This document shows positions 34,741-43,903 of a DNA stretch of 64,000 nucleotides, one piece after another (the first letter of the stretch is position 1; every line of letters starts with the position of its first letter). The notes under the pieces were generated by a model. It was not told where the DNA came from. It did no database searches and was given only the letters and a program-made list of their open reading frames with translations. Source of the stretch: Spirosoma montaniterrae (GTDB taxonomy: Bacteria > Bacteroidota > Bacteroidia > Cytophagales > Spirosomataceae). Both the position numbers and the translations under genes were made by a program. The stretch is taken from contig NZ_CP014263.1 of the NCBI RefSeq assembly GCF_001988955.1, forward strand, positions 248,001-312,000. The letters are read 5' to 3'.

Positions 34741-35783
34741 TATAGAATCAGCATCGCGTCGCCGTAGCTGAAGAAGCGGTATTTTTCTTTAATGGCTACT
34801 TCGTAAGCGTGTTTGATAAGCTCATGTCCGCCGAACGCGCTCGTCATCATAATCAGGATCGATTCGGGCAGGTGCAGGCTCGTCAATAACGAATTAGCGA
34901 TTTTAAATTCATAAGGCGGAAAAATGAACTTATCGGTCCAGCCTTCAACGGGTTTTAACCGGCTATTGGCCGATACCGACGATTCGATAGCTTTTAACGA
35001 AGTTGTTCCCACGGCACATACACGTCTGCCTGCGTCGAGGGCGGTATTGACAATATCAGCGGCTTCGGGGCCTATCCGGTAGTTTTCCGAATCGGTCTTG
35101 TGCTTGGTCAGGTCTTCAACGTCAACCTGCCGGAACGTACCCAAGCCCACGTGCAGTGTGATGGGGGCAAAGTGTACGCCCTTGATTTCCATGCGCTTCA
35201 TCATTGCTTTGGTGAAGTGCAGACCCGCCGTTGGAGCCGCCACCGCACCGACGTGCTGCGCGAAAACGGTTTGGTAGTGATCGCGGTCGGCGTTTTCAAC
35301 GTCGCGCTGAATTTCGCGTGGAATCGGGGTTTCGCCCAATTCATCAACCGCTTTCATAAATTCTTCGTGATTGCCATCGAACAGAAACCGGATGGTGCGG
35401 CCCCGCGAGGTGGTGTTATCAATAACTTCGGCTACCAGATCGCTGTCGCCGAAATAGAGTTTATTACCTACGCGAATTTTACGGGCCGGGTCAACCAGCA
35501 CGTCCCACAGTTTCATTTCGCGATTCAGTTCGCGCAGCAGAAATACTTCGATTTTGGCACCGGTTTTCTCTTTGTTACCATAAAGCCGGGCCTGAAACAC
35601 CTTCGTATTATTAATTACCATCACGTCGCCATCATCGAAATAGCTCAGGATATCCGAAAACTTCTTGTGTTCAATGGTCTTCGTTTTCCGATGAACAACC
35701 ATCAACCGACCTTCACCCCGCTCAACCGGGTATTTGGCAATGAGACTTTCGGGCAAATCAAACTTAAATTCGGATAACTTCAT
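34740..35783 (-). CDS. queA: S-adenosylmethionine:tRNA ribosyltransferase-isomerase
   Basis: 347 aa from [21 protein letters not shown], the canonical start. It has the family hallmarks [30 protein letters not shown] ([27 protein letters not shown]), [12 protein letters not shown] and [10 protein letters not shown]. It makes epoxyqueuosine in tRNA wobble modification. Translationally joined to ispD. Confidence 0.97.
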   Translation of the reverse strand: MKLSEFKFDLPESLIAKYPVERGEGRLMVVHRKTKTIEHKKFSDILSYFDDGDVMVINNTKVFQARLYGNKEKTGAKIEVFLLRELNREMKLWDVLVDPARKIRVGNKLYFGDSDLVAEVIDNTTSRGRTIRFLFDGNHEEFMKAVDELGETPIPREIQRDVENADRDHYQTVFAQHVGAVAAPTAGLHFTKAMMKRMEIKGVHFAPITLHVGLGTFRQVDVEDLTKHKTDSENYRIGPEAADIVNTALDAGRRVCAVGTTSLKAIESSVSANSRLKPVEGWTDKFIFPPYEFKIANSLLTSLHLPESILIMMTSAFGGHELIKHAYEVAIKEKYRFFSYGDAMLIL

Positions 35784-35899
35784 GATGGATTGATACGATA
35801 ACGACGGACGCAATTTTGCTAAAGGCCGCAAAGGTAATAAAAAAACCGGAAAAATGGTAGTCTTCCGGCTTCTTTTTCTTGCAAATGTGACTAAAATGC

Positions 35900-36265
35900 T
35901 TATTGGTTAGCCCCAAACGGCTCAATTGGCTGCACTGACCCCTCGGTATTGACCGTTGGTCGCTCGCCCACGTTAAACTTCGCCATGAGTTCAGGGGTCA
36001 CTTCGTTGGCATACGTTCCCTGCGCCGACACAAACACGCCTTTGATACCATTAGAAGCTGTGATGGCATAGAGCGTCATCTCGTCGCCGGGGTCCGACGT
36101 GCCTTCAAACCGATGAAATTCGTCTACCATAAACTCTTCGCTACGGAGTTTGGTATGGTCGTCGCCAGTTAGTTGCAGATAATCCTGACGGGGTGAAAAC
36201 TCGGCGGTATAGCCGCGTTCGCGAAGGGCTTCCATAGCCTCAGTGAGGGTGGTGAAATGTTGCAT
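35900..36265 (-). CDS. Small Bacteroidota protein of the family often labelled phosphoribosylpyrophosphate synthetase
   Basis: 121 aa from [23 protein letters not shown], where the conserved part begins. An upstream ATG at 36349 exists, but its extra 28 residues are partly encoded by the duplicated rarA end and look artefactual. Conserved: [27 protein letters not shown] and [25 protein letters not shown]. It is far too short for real PRPP synthetase and lacks its motifs, so the label in databases is probably a misnomer; the function is unknown. Confidence 0.75.
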   Translation of the reverse strand: MQHFTTLTEAMEALRERGYTAEFSPRQDYLQLTGDDHTKLRSEEFMVDEFHRFEGTSDPGDEMTLYAITASNGIKGVFVSAQGTYANEVTPELMAKFNVGERPTVNTEGSVQPIEPFGANQ

Positions 36266-36338
36266 AACGTTGTTGGTAAGTTGCTGAACAGAAAACTCGC
36301 CCTGCCTGAAATAGTTTAACAGCAGGCTACTACTATGC

Positions 36339-36388
36339 TCAATACCCATACCACTCGCCCCACCATTTTTGCAGGCTGCGCCGGATTT
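36339..36388 (+). repeat. 50-base direct repeat, distal copy of the rarA 3' end
   Basis: Exactly identical to 36973-37022, which is the last 50 bases of rarA including its stop. Together they bracket the DUF6883-DUF4926 pair. The stop codon of the DUF4926 gene (36387-36389) lies on the edge of this copy. Confidence 0.95.
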
Positions 36389-36605
36389 ATGCAGTCACTG
36401 GTTCCTGATACACTTTCATCAGTTGCGAAACATTTACCACGGGCATTGCATAGGGAATACCATTGGTATCGGCAAACTCAACCAAATACTCATCGTTGGG
36501 AAATACCTCCACAATAGTACCCAAACTACCTTTCCTAAGCTTATCTGGCAGTGAGTCTGTGATCAAAACAACTGCATCTAACAAATGGAGTGTGTTCATG
36601 TCCAT
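36387..36605 (-). CDS. DUF4926-family small protein (pair 1)
   Basis: 72 aa. LLDAVVLITDSLPDKLRKG, GSLGTIVEVF and YLVEFADTNG match DUF4926, a small beta-barrel-like (SH3-like) family. The ATG is 2 bases after the DUF6883 stop, so the two are coupled. A second pair of the same families in the same order is at 56911-57470. The recurring two-gene format suggests a toxin/antitoxin or immunity-like relation, which is inference. This pair lies between two copies of the rarA 3' end. Confidence 0.8.
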   Translation of the reverse strand: MDMNTLHLLDAVVLITDSLPDKLRKGSLGTIVEVFPNDEYLVEFADTNGIPYAMPVVNVSQLMKVYQEPVTA

Positions 36606-36607
36606 GC

Positions 36608-36943
36608 TTACTTGTTAACATAACAACTAACTAATCGCGGGAACGATTCCCCAAAACGAACAATCCAAGCCGTTCTGATTGGTGCCACCCGGTTTTTGTG
36701 CTTCAGAATGAAGTCTACCGTGTATAATTCGCCCTGATTATTTTGTCCTGCCGCATGCGCATCATTCAGCAGTACGGCTGTCAAAATAGCATCTTTCAGT
36801 ATCAGATAATCATCGCTCGTTAGATGTAACGAAGCTTTAAAAACACGGGCTTTGTGCTTGCCGGAAATATGCGTCTCGGACAGGCAATAGCCTATTAATT
36901 TTTGGTCATTAATGTATGCCCGTTCGGCAAATGGTAATAGCAT
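36608..36943 (-). CDS. DUF6883-family small protein (pair 1)
   Basis: 111 aa from MLLPFAERAYINDQKLIGYCL; an earlier in-frame start would overlap the rarA end and adds no conserved sequence. DUF6883 features: an N-terminal LPFAERAYI..KL..Y.L segment, GKHKARVFKASLHLTSDDY, and the end TAWIVRFGESFPRLVSCYV. It is encoded 29 bases after rarA and directly before DUF4926. I think it is the effector-like half of the module, but no active-site residues can be assigned. Confidence 0.75.
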   Translation of the reverse strand: MLLPFAERAYINDQKLIGYCLSETHISGKHKARVFKASLHLTSDDYLILKDAILTAVLLNDAHAAGQNNQGELYTVDFILKHKNRVAPIRTAWIVRFGESFPRLVSCYVNK

Positions 36944-36972
36944 TCTGTAAAGATAACTCTCCTCAGAAGATG

Positions 36973-37022
36973 TCAATACCCATACCACTCGCCCCACCAT
37001 TTTTGCAGGCTGCGCCGGATTT
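36973..37022 (+). repeat. 50-base direct repeat, rarA-proximal copy
   Basis: Covers the last 17 codons of rarA (minus strand), including its TGA. Exact match to 36339-36388, at an offset of 634 bases. See the related finding for its meaning. Confidence 0.95.
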
Positions 37023-38259
37023 CGGCTTCGCGGGCGTTGTGGCCGGGTTCGTAGAGTTTGTGGCCCTGAAGATCGTCGGGTAGAAAATTTTGCTGTACAA
37101 AATTGCCTTCGTGTGCATGAGCGTACAGATACTCGTTTCCATAGCCGAGTTGTTTCATCAACTTCGTGGGGGCATTTCGCAGATGCAGCGGAACGGGCAG
37201 GTGCGCCGTTTTTTCGGCCAGTGCAATGGCATCGTCAATGGCAACGTAACTGGCGTTGCTTTTTGGTGAGGTAGCTAAATACACGGCTACCTGACTTAAA
37301 ATAATCCGGCCTTCGGGCATGCCGATGGCTTTGATAGCCTGCACCGCTTCCGACGCCATAATCATAGCCGTTGGGTTGGCATTGCCAATGTCTTCCGAGG
37401 CCAGAATCAGCATTCGGCGGGCGATGAAAACCGGGTCTTCGCCCGCAATAATCATCCGCGCCATCCAGTATAAAGCCGCGTTCGGGTCGGAGCCGCGCAA
37501 CGACTTGATAAAGGCTGAAATGATGTCGTAGTGCTGTTCGCCCGATTTATCGTAGCGGGCAATGTTCTGTTGCGCCACATTCGTCACCAGTTCATCTGTA
37601 ATCGCCAGCGGTTCGGCCAGCACGTGTGCCGACGCAACCAATTCCAGCAAATTCAGCAACTTCCGGCCATCGCCCCCCGACAGCCGCAGGAGCGCGTCGT
37701 ATGACTCGACTGTAATCGACTTCGACTGGAGAAAAGCGTCCTGTTTAATGGCCCGGTCAACTACCTGAATCAGTTCGTCGCGACTGAGCGGTTCGAGAAT
37801 GTAGACCTGCGTTCGCGACAACAGGGCTGAGTTGACCTCAAACGACGGGTTTTCGGTGGTGGCTCCGATCAGCGTAATCTGCCCGCGCTCAACGGCTCCC
37901 AGCAGGGCGTCTTGCTGACTCTTGTTGAAGCGATGAATTTCGTCAATGAATACGACGGGTGGAAACATACCCGGCATGGCTGTGCCGCCAGGACGGCTTA
38001 TCACGTCGCGTATTTCTTTAACGCCTGCGTTAATGGCACTGAGCGCAATGAAAGGTCGTTTTACGACTTCGGCCAGCAACAGGGCAAGGGTAGTTTTGCC
38101 CACACCGGGTGGACCCCACAAAATCATAGATGGTAGCCGTCCGGCTTCGATAGCCCGACGTAGGGCACCATTGGGGCCAATCAGTTTACGTTGTCCAATA
38201 ATTTGGTCGAGCGTTCGGGGCCGAACCCGTTCGGGCAGGGGCGTTGAGTCGGTAGTCAT
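36973..38259 (-). CDS. rarA: Replication-associated recombination protein A (RarA/MgsA AAA ATPase)
   Basis: About 428 aa from MTTDSTPLPERVRPRTLDQIIGQ. Walker A GPPGVGKTTLAL, Walker B VVFIDEIHRFNKSQQD, sensor GATTENPSFEVN and the C-terminal tetramerisation region (SDPNAALYWMARMI, ASEDIGNANP). It works at stalled replication forks with SSB. Its 3' end is duplicated 634 bases downstream, with a small cassette in between. Confidence 0.96.
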   Translation of the reverse strand: MTTDSTPLPERVRPRTLDQIIGQRKLIGPNGALRRAIEAGRLPSMILWGPPGVGKTTLALLLAEVVKRPFIALSAINAGVKEIRDVISRPGGTAMPGMFPPVVFIDEIHRFNKSQQDALLGAVERGQITLIGATTENPSFEVNSALLSRTQVYILEPLSRDELIQVVDRAIKQDAFLQSKSITVESYDALLRLSGGDGRKLLNLLELVASAHVLAEPLAITDELVTNVAQQNIARYDKSGEQHYDIISAFIKSLRGSDPNAALYWMARMIIAGEDPVFIARRMLILASEDIGNANPTAMIMASEAVQAIKAIGMPEGRIILSQVAVYLATSPKSNASYVAIDDAIALAEKTAHLPVPLHLRNAPTKLMKQLGYGNEYLYAHAHEGNFVQQNFLPDDLQGHKLYEPGHNAREAEIRRSLQKWWGEWYGY

Positions 38260-38299
38260 TCCCAAAGTTACTACCTGCGAAAACACGGATGGAGCCGTC

Positions 38300-38339
38300 A
38301 AAAAAATAACCCGGCAACCACTGCGTAGTTACCGGGTTT
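38300..38339 (-). terminator. Rho-independent terminator of the ECF sigma gene
   Basis: Read on the minus strand: stem aaacccggtaact / agttgccgggtt-type arms with loop acgcagtg, followed by a T-run (attttttt). It lies 74 bases after the sigma gene stop and just upstream of rarA. Confidence 0.85.
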
Positions 38340-38412
38340 GGTATGGTTTAGGAATAGCACTTGTACGTTTCAACATACGACTAAAAAGCCGCCAATTAAT
38401 CGAGAAGAAGGT

Positions 38413-39012
38413 TCAAAGGGAGATTGTTTCGGAGGTAACGTAGCGTTTGAGGTTGCTCATGGCCCCAAAAATCAGGTTGTATACCGATTGAATGTTGATT
38501 TGCATAAGGGCCGAAATTTCCTCGTTGCTCATGTTCTGGAAATACCGAAGGTGAACGGCTTCGCGCTGACGGCGGGGGAGCTTTTCGAGGGCCTGATGCA
38601 GGCAGCTATTCATATACGAGTCTTCCTCGTGGGCAATCATCCGGTTTTCGTGCGAGGGGTCGGCACCGGGGAGCGTATCGCCCAGCCGCCGTCCGTTGGT
38701 CATATCGTCCTGACTGACTAATTTCTGTTCGGCAGTCAGGTGTCGGACTAATTTACGTTTGATGGAGGCCATCAGGTAGAACCGCACGGAGGTGGTAGGG
38801 CCAATGGTGGTGCGGTGTTTCCAGAGTTCAACGAAGAGGTCGTGAATACAGTCTTTAATTAACGCCCGGTCGGTGGCGAAGTGAGCGCAGTAATGGTAGA
38901 GGGTGTTAACGTAGTTTTGATAAAGCCGGGCAAACGCGTTCTCATCACCGGCGCGAAATTGATTCCAGAGGGTTTCATCGTCGGGGCCGGTTTTTGTTTT
39001 TGAGCGGGCCAT
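38413..39012 (-). CDS. ECF RNA polymerase sigma factor, orphan
   Basis: 199 aa. Region 2 is at about 15-90 (ENAFARLYQNYVNTLYHYC, IKDCIHDLFVELWKHR) and region 4 at about 135-190 (LEKLPRRQREAVHLRYFQNMSNEEISALMQINIQSVYNLIFGAM). No FecR or other anti-sigma gene is adjacent, unlike the pair at 3-1594. Its targets are unknown. Confidence 0.93.
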   Translation of the reverse strand: MARSKTKTGPDDETLWNQFRAGDENAFARLYQNYVNTLYHYCAHFATDRALIKDCIHDLFVELWKHRTTIGPTTSVRFYLMASIKRKLVRHLTAEQKLVSQDDMTNGRRLGDTLPGADPSHENRMIAHEEDSYMNSCLHQALEKLPRRQREAVHLRYFQNMSNEEISALMQINIQSVYNLIFGAMSNLKRYVTSETISL

Positions 39013-39102
39013 GAGTGGGTCGTAAGGGGTTGGAGACGTGATTGAGTTGTGTAAACATATTGATATTAAATTGAATTTAAAACGGCGAAGGCGTAAAATT
39101 TT

Positions 39103-40743
39103 TTATCGAACTTGAAGTGGGGTAAAATTGAATAGTTTTCCGTCAAATATGCCCATATCGCTCAGTTTAAGGCTTGGTATCACCAGCAATGCCATGAATG
39201 AAAGGGTCATGAACGGGGCCGACAGGGTACTGCCCAGCTCATCTTTTACAAACCGGTCAAGCGCGGCATAACGACGCGAAATTTCGTATCCGTCAGTGTC
39301 GGTCATCAGACCCGCCACCGGAAGCGGAAGCAAGTGATGAGTGAGAAGCGATGAGCCATAAGTAGCCACCAGCCCGCCCCGCGCGTCGGTCACGGCGTTG
39401 ACGGCGCGACAGATGCTCTCGTCGTCGCAGCCAACGGCAGTGATGTTGTGCGAATCGTGCCCGACTGAAGAGGCAATGGCTCCCTGCTTTAGGCCAAAGT
39501 TTTTGATGAAGCCAATGGCTGGCTTAGCGTCGGCGTAGCGATTTACAACGGTAATTTTCAGAATATCGCGCTCAACGTCGGGCACAATCAGGCCGTTTTC
39601 AATCCTGGGTTCGAGGTGCAGTTCGTTGGTGATAAGCTGCCCATCAAGAGCTTCGATGACGCGGATTTTCCCCTCACCGGAACTGGCTAAAGCAAATTCT
39701 TCGACCCGTTTTGGCGAACAATTGAACTGATTGACGTGTTCGCTGCGGAGGTCGGGCAGGAGGGAGGTGCCATTTTCTGCTACAACTTCGCCATTGATTA
39801 CTGTTTGCCGAACCCGAAAATCGCGCAGGTCATCAACCATAATAAAATCGGCAGGGTCGCCTTCGCGGAGCAGCCCAACGGGCATACGGTAATGCAAAAC
39901 GGGATTCAGGCAGGCCGCCCGCAGGGTGTTCCAGAGCGAATGCTCCGCAGCAAGGGCACGGACCACCAATTGATTGATATGGCCTTCGGCAAGCGTGTCG
40001 GGGTGCTTGTCGTCGGAGCAGAACATAATCTGCGCCGGAAACTCGGCCAATAGCGGAATGAGCGCATCGAAGTTGCGGGCCGCGCTACCTTCACGAATCA
40101 AAATATGCATCCCGCGCCGGGCTTTGTCTAATCCTTCTTCGTAGGTAAAACATTCGTGGTCGGTACTCATGCCCGCGTCGATGTAGCGTTGGGCGTCGTT
40201 GCCCATCAGGCCAGGTGCATGACCGTCGATGGGTTTGTTGAACGCCTGGGCCAGCGTGATTTTTGCCAGCACGTCGGGGTCGTCGTGCAACACGCCCGGA
40301 AAGTTCATCATTTCAGCCAGATAGCCGATTTCTTTCGTTGCCAGCAGTTTCCGCACGTCGCGGACGCTGATGGTGGCCCCGGCAGTTTCAAACGTAGTGG
40401 CCGGTACGCACGAGGGCGCACCAAACATAAACTTAAACGGTACTCGGTTTGCTTCCCGAATCATGTACTCCACCCCCGGCACTCCCAGCACGTTGCCAAT
40501 CTCGTGCGGGTCCGACACGGTTGCTACGGTGCCATGCACCACTGCCAGCCGCGCAAACTGCGGGGGCGTCAGCAGCGAGCTTTCAACATGAACGTGGGCA
40601 TCAACGAAGCCGGGTAGAATATAGGGTTCGCCGGGCTTTTCGGGACCGTACCGGTCAATGCGGGCAATGCGCCCATTTCCAAGCGTTAGGGTACCGTAGC
40701 TAATGGTTTGATCGAAGAGGTTCAGGATGTTGGCAGTTGGCAT
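39103..40743 (-). CDS. ade: Adenine deaminase
   Basis: 546 aa from MPTANILNLFDQ; an upstream in-frame TTG would add 13 residues without similarity. An amidohydrolase with the metal site GFVDAHVHVESSLLTP, then GTVATVSDPHEIGNVLGVPG, HAPGLMGND, STDHECFTYEE, FCSDDKHPDTL and C-terminal SVGHDSHNITAVG. It converts adenine to hypoxanthine in purine salvage and needs Mn2+ or Fe2+ by family knowledge. Confidence 0.96.
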   Translation of the reverse strand: MPTANILNLFDQTISYGTLTLGNGRIARIDRYGPEKPGEPYILPGFVDAHVHVESSLLTPPQFARLAVVHGTVATVSDPHEIGNVLGVPGVEYMIREANRVPFKFMFGAPSCVPATTFETAGATISVRDVRKLLATKEIGYLAEMMNFPGVLHDDPDVLAKITLAQAFNKPIDGHAPGLMGNDAQRYIDAGMSTDHECFTYEEGLDKARRGMHILIREGSAARNFDALIPLLAEFPAQIMFCSDDKHPDTLAEGHINQLVVRALAAEHSLWNTLRAACLNPVLHYRMPVGLLREGDPADFIMVDDLRDFRVRQTVINGEVVAENGTSLLPDLRSEHVNQFNCSPKRVEEFALASSGEGKIRVIEALDGQLITNELHLEPRIENGLIVPDVERDILKITVVNRYADAKPAIGFIKNFGLKQGAIASSVGHDSHNITAVGCDDESICRAVNAVTDARGGLVATYGSSLLTHHLLPLPVAGLMTDTDGYEISRRYAALDRFVKDELGSTLSAPFMTLSFMALLVIPSLKLSDMGIFDGKLFNFTPLQVR

Positions 40744-40803
40744 AAGGGCATGTTCCCAGGGGCGGGGCGTGTTGTTCGGCAAATATAGCTTCCGCGAGAA
40801 TGT

Positions 40804-40840
40804 AAAACCCCGGCTGTTTTTATCGAATCAGCCGGGGTTC
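40804..40840 (-). terminator. Rho-independent terminator of the cellulase gene
   Basis: Minus-strand stem aaccccggctg / cagccggggtt with loop attcgataaaaa, followed by ttttac. It lies about 20 bases after the cellulase stop and before ade. Confidence 0.8.
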
Positions 40841-40860
40841 TGTTCTGTTGTGGATGGTGG

Positions 40861-42735
40861 CTACTGGCCCGCTTTTACCAGTTTTACCGTGCGTCGGGTT
40901 TGGGCGTCGTAACGCAGGTGCAACAGGTATGTGCCGGCATTTAGCCCATTACCAAACGAAACCGTTTGACCAACAGGCACGGCTCCGAGTCGGATGCGTT
41001 CGCGGCCCATCGCATCGGTTACGCTCACACCCTGAATGGCGCGTTTGGCAATGAACGTAAAACAATCTGCCGAGGGGTTTGGAAAAACAAGGTCTTCGGC
41101 CTCTTCAACCGATGCGGCCACCCGCGCTCCCGATCCACATCGGCTCACGTTTTTGCAGAATTGTTTGTACCAGGGTGCCGCCGAGTAATTTACGCCTACA
41201 CAAACCTGCCCGCCCGAAAACCACGGCCCGAAATTGACGCTCACCTGCCCCGCCGAACCAGGCGTGATGCGCTGCGTCGAGCCGTTGGCCCACCACGAAA
41301 AGGCCGTAGCGTTGGGCATGTTGACCGGGTTGAGCGTAAACGACAATACGGCGTTTACCGACGCGCAGTTGGCCCCTAAAATCTCGCCCGTCGCACTGGT
41401 TGGCGGAGTCGGCGGCTGAGTGGGTGGATTGTTCACCCGAATGCTCACCTGCGCTGAGGTGGTTGTGACTCCGGCGTTGTCGATAGCTTTGGCGGCAAGG
41501 GTGTACGTTCCGGCTGCTACGTTAGTCCAGTTAAAGCTGTAAGGCGACGAACTGCTTTCGCCCACTTTTGTGCTGCCGCTGAAAAATTCGACTTTGCTGA
41601 TCGTACCATCTGCGTCGGTGGCAGTGGCTGTCAGGTTGATGCTGGCCGGTGCGGTAAAGGTAGCATTGTTGGTCGGGGTCGTCAGCGCAACGGTCGGCGG
41701 CTGGTTGGCGGGGGGCGGAGGGGTGGCACCTGCCCAGCTATCGGCGGGGTTCAGAATTTTGTCTTTCACCCACGTGCCCGACGGGCTGGTGTTGTTCCAC
41801 TGCTGATTGTTGCATGAGCCCGGATTCAGCGCGGAGGACGTTTCGGCTTTGTCGGCGAAATTCCAATTGGTCCAGCTAATCTTCTGACCACCCCGATTTT
41901 GACCTGCCATCAGCGTAAGCCATGCTTGCGCATTCTGGTAATTCACACTGCCATTGCCCGAATAGTCGGGGGTGCCCCATTCGCTGCAAAACATCGGAAT
42001 CCGGTTGGAAACATTATCTACGTCGTCCTGAAAAAAGTGCGAGGTGGCGTAGAAGTGAAACGTGTACATCACGTTGTAGGCATTGGCTCCGGTGAGCGGA
42101 TTGTTGAGTACGTCCTGCGGTTTCTGGCCCCATTGTGGCGTACCGACCAGAATAATGGCTTCGGAATCATACTGTCGAATTACCGGAATCACCTGATCGG
42201 CGTATTGTTTGATGGTGTTCCAGTCAACGCCATTGGGTTCGTTGCAGATTTCGTAGATGACGTGCTTTTTGCCCGCGTGGGTCTGGGCCATTGTGCGAAA
42301 AAAGTCGATGGCTTGCGGCAGACGGTCGTTAGGGTTGCCAGGGTTCAGTATGTGCCAGTCAATGATGCAGTACATACCAGCCTGCGCTGTCCAGCCAACA
42401 AGCTGATTCATTTTGGCCGTTAGCCCGGTTGGGTTGCTAAGGTAGCCGCCCTCATCGACATACAGAGCGGCCCGAAATACGTCGGCTCCCCAATCGCGGG
42501 CCAACGCCTGCACTGATGCCTGCGTAAAGCATTGGTCGAACCAGTGCAGGCCGTGCGAACTCATACCCCGTAGTTGAACGGCCTGTCCCGTTTCGTTGGT
42601 CAACTGAACCCCAGTCAGTTTCAGTCTGCCGTTGGCAGCTAATGGCGTGGGTGACTGACCGAAGGTGAAGGTAGTTATGCCGGAAAAGATGATAAATAGA
42701 AAGAGGCACAATAGTAAACTTGTAGTCGTTTTCAT
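40861..42735 (-). CDS. GH5-family endoglucanase (cellulase) with Ig-like domain and T9SS sorting tail
   Basis: 624 aa. A signal peptide ends near residue 26. The GH5 catalytic domain covers about 35-330: acid/base Glu166 in YEICNEPNG, nucleophile Glu252 in FCSEWGTPDYSG, and HGLHWFD near the N-terminus. A bacterial Ig-like domain (about 345-435, NQPPTVALTTPTNNATF to VSIRV) follows, then a Cys-containing module and a C-terminal type A sorting domain (VFPNPSADCFTF to TVKLV) for export by type IX secretion. Cuts beta-1,4-glucans outside the cell. Confidence 0.93.
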   Translation of the reverse strand: MKTTTSLLLCLFLFIIFSGITTFTFGQSPTPLAANGRLKLTGVQLTNETGQAVQLRGMSSHGLHWFDQCFTQASVQALARDWGADVFRAALYVDEGGYLSNPTGLTAKMNQLVGWTAQAGMYCIIDWHILNPGNPNDRLPQAIDFFRTMAQTHAGKKHVIYEICNEPNGVDWNTIKQYADQVIPVIRQYDSEAIILVGTPQWGQKPQDVLNNPLTGANAYNVMYTFHFYATSHFFQDDVDNVSNRIPMFCSEWGTPDYSGNGSVNYQNAQAWLTLMAGQNRGGQKISWTNWNFADKAETSSALNPGSCNNQQWNNTSPSGTWVKDKILNPADSWAGATPPPPANQPPTVALTTPTNNATFTAPASINLTATATDADGTISKVEFFSGSTKVGESSSSPYSFNWTNVAAGTYTLAAKAIDNAGVTTTSAQVSIRVNNPPTQPPTPPTSATGEILGANCASVNAVLSFTLNPVNMPNATAFSWWANGSTQRITPGSAGQVSVNFGPWFSGGQVCVGVNYSAAPWYKQFCKNVSRCGSGARVAASVEEAEDLVFPNPSADCFTFIAKRAIQGVSVTDAMGRERIRLGAVPVGQTVSFGNGLNAGTYLLHLRYDAQTRRTVKLVKAGQ

Positions 42736-42929
42736 AAGGCATATCGGTTAAAGGTTATCGTAAACTACTTGTCTAATAGGAACTAAAGGTATCGTAATCA
42801 GACAATAGTACTATGAACGGTAGATAAAATTATTGGTAAGTTTTTAGGGTTGCTTCTGCCGAAATTTGGGCCGTATGGTTAGACCAACCGCATCGCCTTC
42901 TTTACTGACAAAGCCTGAATTTTCCATCC

Positions 42930-43790
42930 ATGAAATTATTTCGTTTCGGTCCCGACGGCCACGAACAGCCCGGCGTTCTGCTCGCCAACGGTCAACACAT
43001 CGACGTTACTCACTTTGGCGAAGATTTTGATGAATCGTTCTTTGCCAGTAACGGTCTTCAGCGGCTCACGCACTGGCTCGAAGCCCACGCTCCCACTTGC
43101 CCTGCCATACCCGCCGACGCCCGCTTTGGGCCGTGCATCAAACGCCCATCGAAAATTGTGTGTGTTGGCCTGAACTACGCCAAACACGCTGCCGAAACAG
43201 GCGCGGCCAGCCCCGCCGAGCCAATCATGTTTTTCAAGGCGACTACGGCTATCTGCGGCCCCAACGACAACCTGATTATTCCCAAACGTTCCGAAAAAAC
43301 CGACTGGGAGGTTGAGTTGGCCGTTATCATTGGCAAGCGGGCCACCTACGTAGAATTAGACGACGCGATGGACTATGTGGCCGGTTACGCCGTGCATAAC
43401 GACTACTCGGAGCGGGCGTGGCAACTCGAACGGGGAGGGCAGTGGATGAAGGGCAAAAGTGCCGATACCTACGCACCCATCGGTCCGTATTTGGTCACGA
43501 CAGATGACGTGCCGAATCCCAACTCGCTGCATTTGTGGCTGAACGTGAACGGCGAACGCCTACAGGATTCCAACACCGACGATATGATTTTCAATGTGCC
43601 GACCCTCGTGAGCTATATCAGTCAGTTTATGACCCTGCTCCCCGGCGATGTCATCTCAACCGGCACCCCGGCGGGCGTGGGTCTCGGTCTGAAGCCCCCG
43701 CGCTACCTCAAACCCGGCGACGTAGTCGAGCTTGGCATCGAAGGACTGGGCGAACAGCGGCAAGTAGCAGTAAATCTGAACCAGGATTAG
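42930..43790 (+). CDS. Fumarylacetoacetate hydrolase-family protein, probable 2,4-diketo-3-deoxy-L-fuconate hydrolase or similar
   Basis: 286 aa. The FAH fold starts at about residue 70 (RPSKIVCVGLNYAKHAAETG), with metal ligands in WEVELAVIIGK and GYAVHNDYSERAWQ, and the closing STGTPAGVGLGLKPPRYLKPGD. It resembles the enzymes that act on diketo-deoxy sugar acids in the non-phosphorylative L-fucose route. An L-fuconolactonase-like gene lies at 52300, now parted from it by the peptide-secretion island. Its last codons (LNQD) and stop are supplied by a dispersed palindromic repeat. Confidence 0.87.
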   Translation: MKLFRFGPDGHEQPGVLLANGQHIDVTHFGEDFDESFFASNGLQRLTHWLEAHAPTCPAIPADARFGPCIKRPSKIVCVGLNYAKHAAETGAASPAEPIMFFKATTAICGPNDNLIIPKRSEKTDWEVELAVIIGKRATYVELDDAMDYVAGYAVHNDYSERAWQLERGGQWMKGKSADTYAPIGPYLVTTDDVPNPNSLHLWLNVNGERLQDSNTDDMIFNVPTLVSYISQFMTLLPGDVISTGTPAGVGLGLKPPRYLKPGDVVELGIEGLGEQRQVAVNLNQD

Positions 43791-43903
43791 CCAAGATTGA
43801 TAAGATTAAACAGGATTCTACGCTTCGCTTTTTCTTCAGGATCAAATAAGCGTAGCGCACAAATCCTGTTTAATCTTGTCAATCTTGGCTAATCCTGGTT
43901 CAG
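43776..43903 (+). repeat. CAGGATTAG-family palindrome between convergent genes
   Basis: 42-base arms at 43776-43817 and 43862-43903 with one mismatch, and an inner ctacgcttcgct / agcgtag pair. Each arm encodes LNQD plus stop for the gene that runs into it: the FAH gene on the plus strand and the exporter gene on the minus strand. Related copies are at 34051 and 60559. Confidence 0.92.

Noticed and set aside
35900..36349. Real phosphoribosylpyrophosphate synthetase
   Set aside because: The protein has about 121 residues and none of the PRPP-binding or flexible-loop motifs, whereas true synthetases are over 300 residues.
36266..36349. Longer start for the small protein at 35900
   Set aside because: The extra 28 codons begin in the duplicated rarA end and show no conservation with the family, which starts at about [11 protein letters not shown].
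36339..37022. Prophage or integrative element at rarA
   Set aside because: Between the direct repeats there are only two small genes and no integrase, so a full element is not supported; a small cassette remains the better reading.
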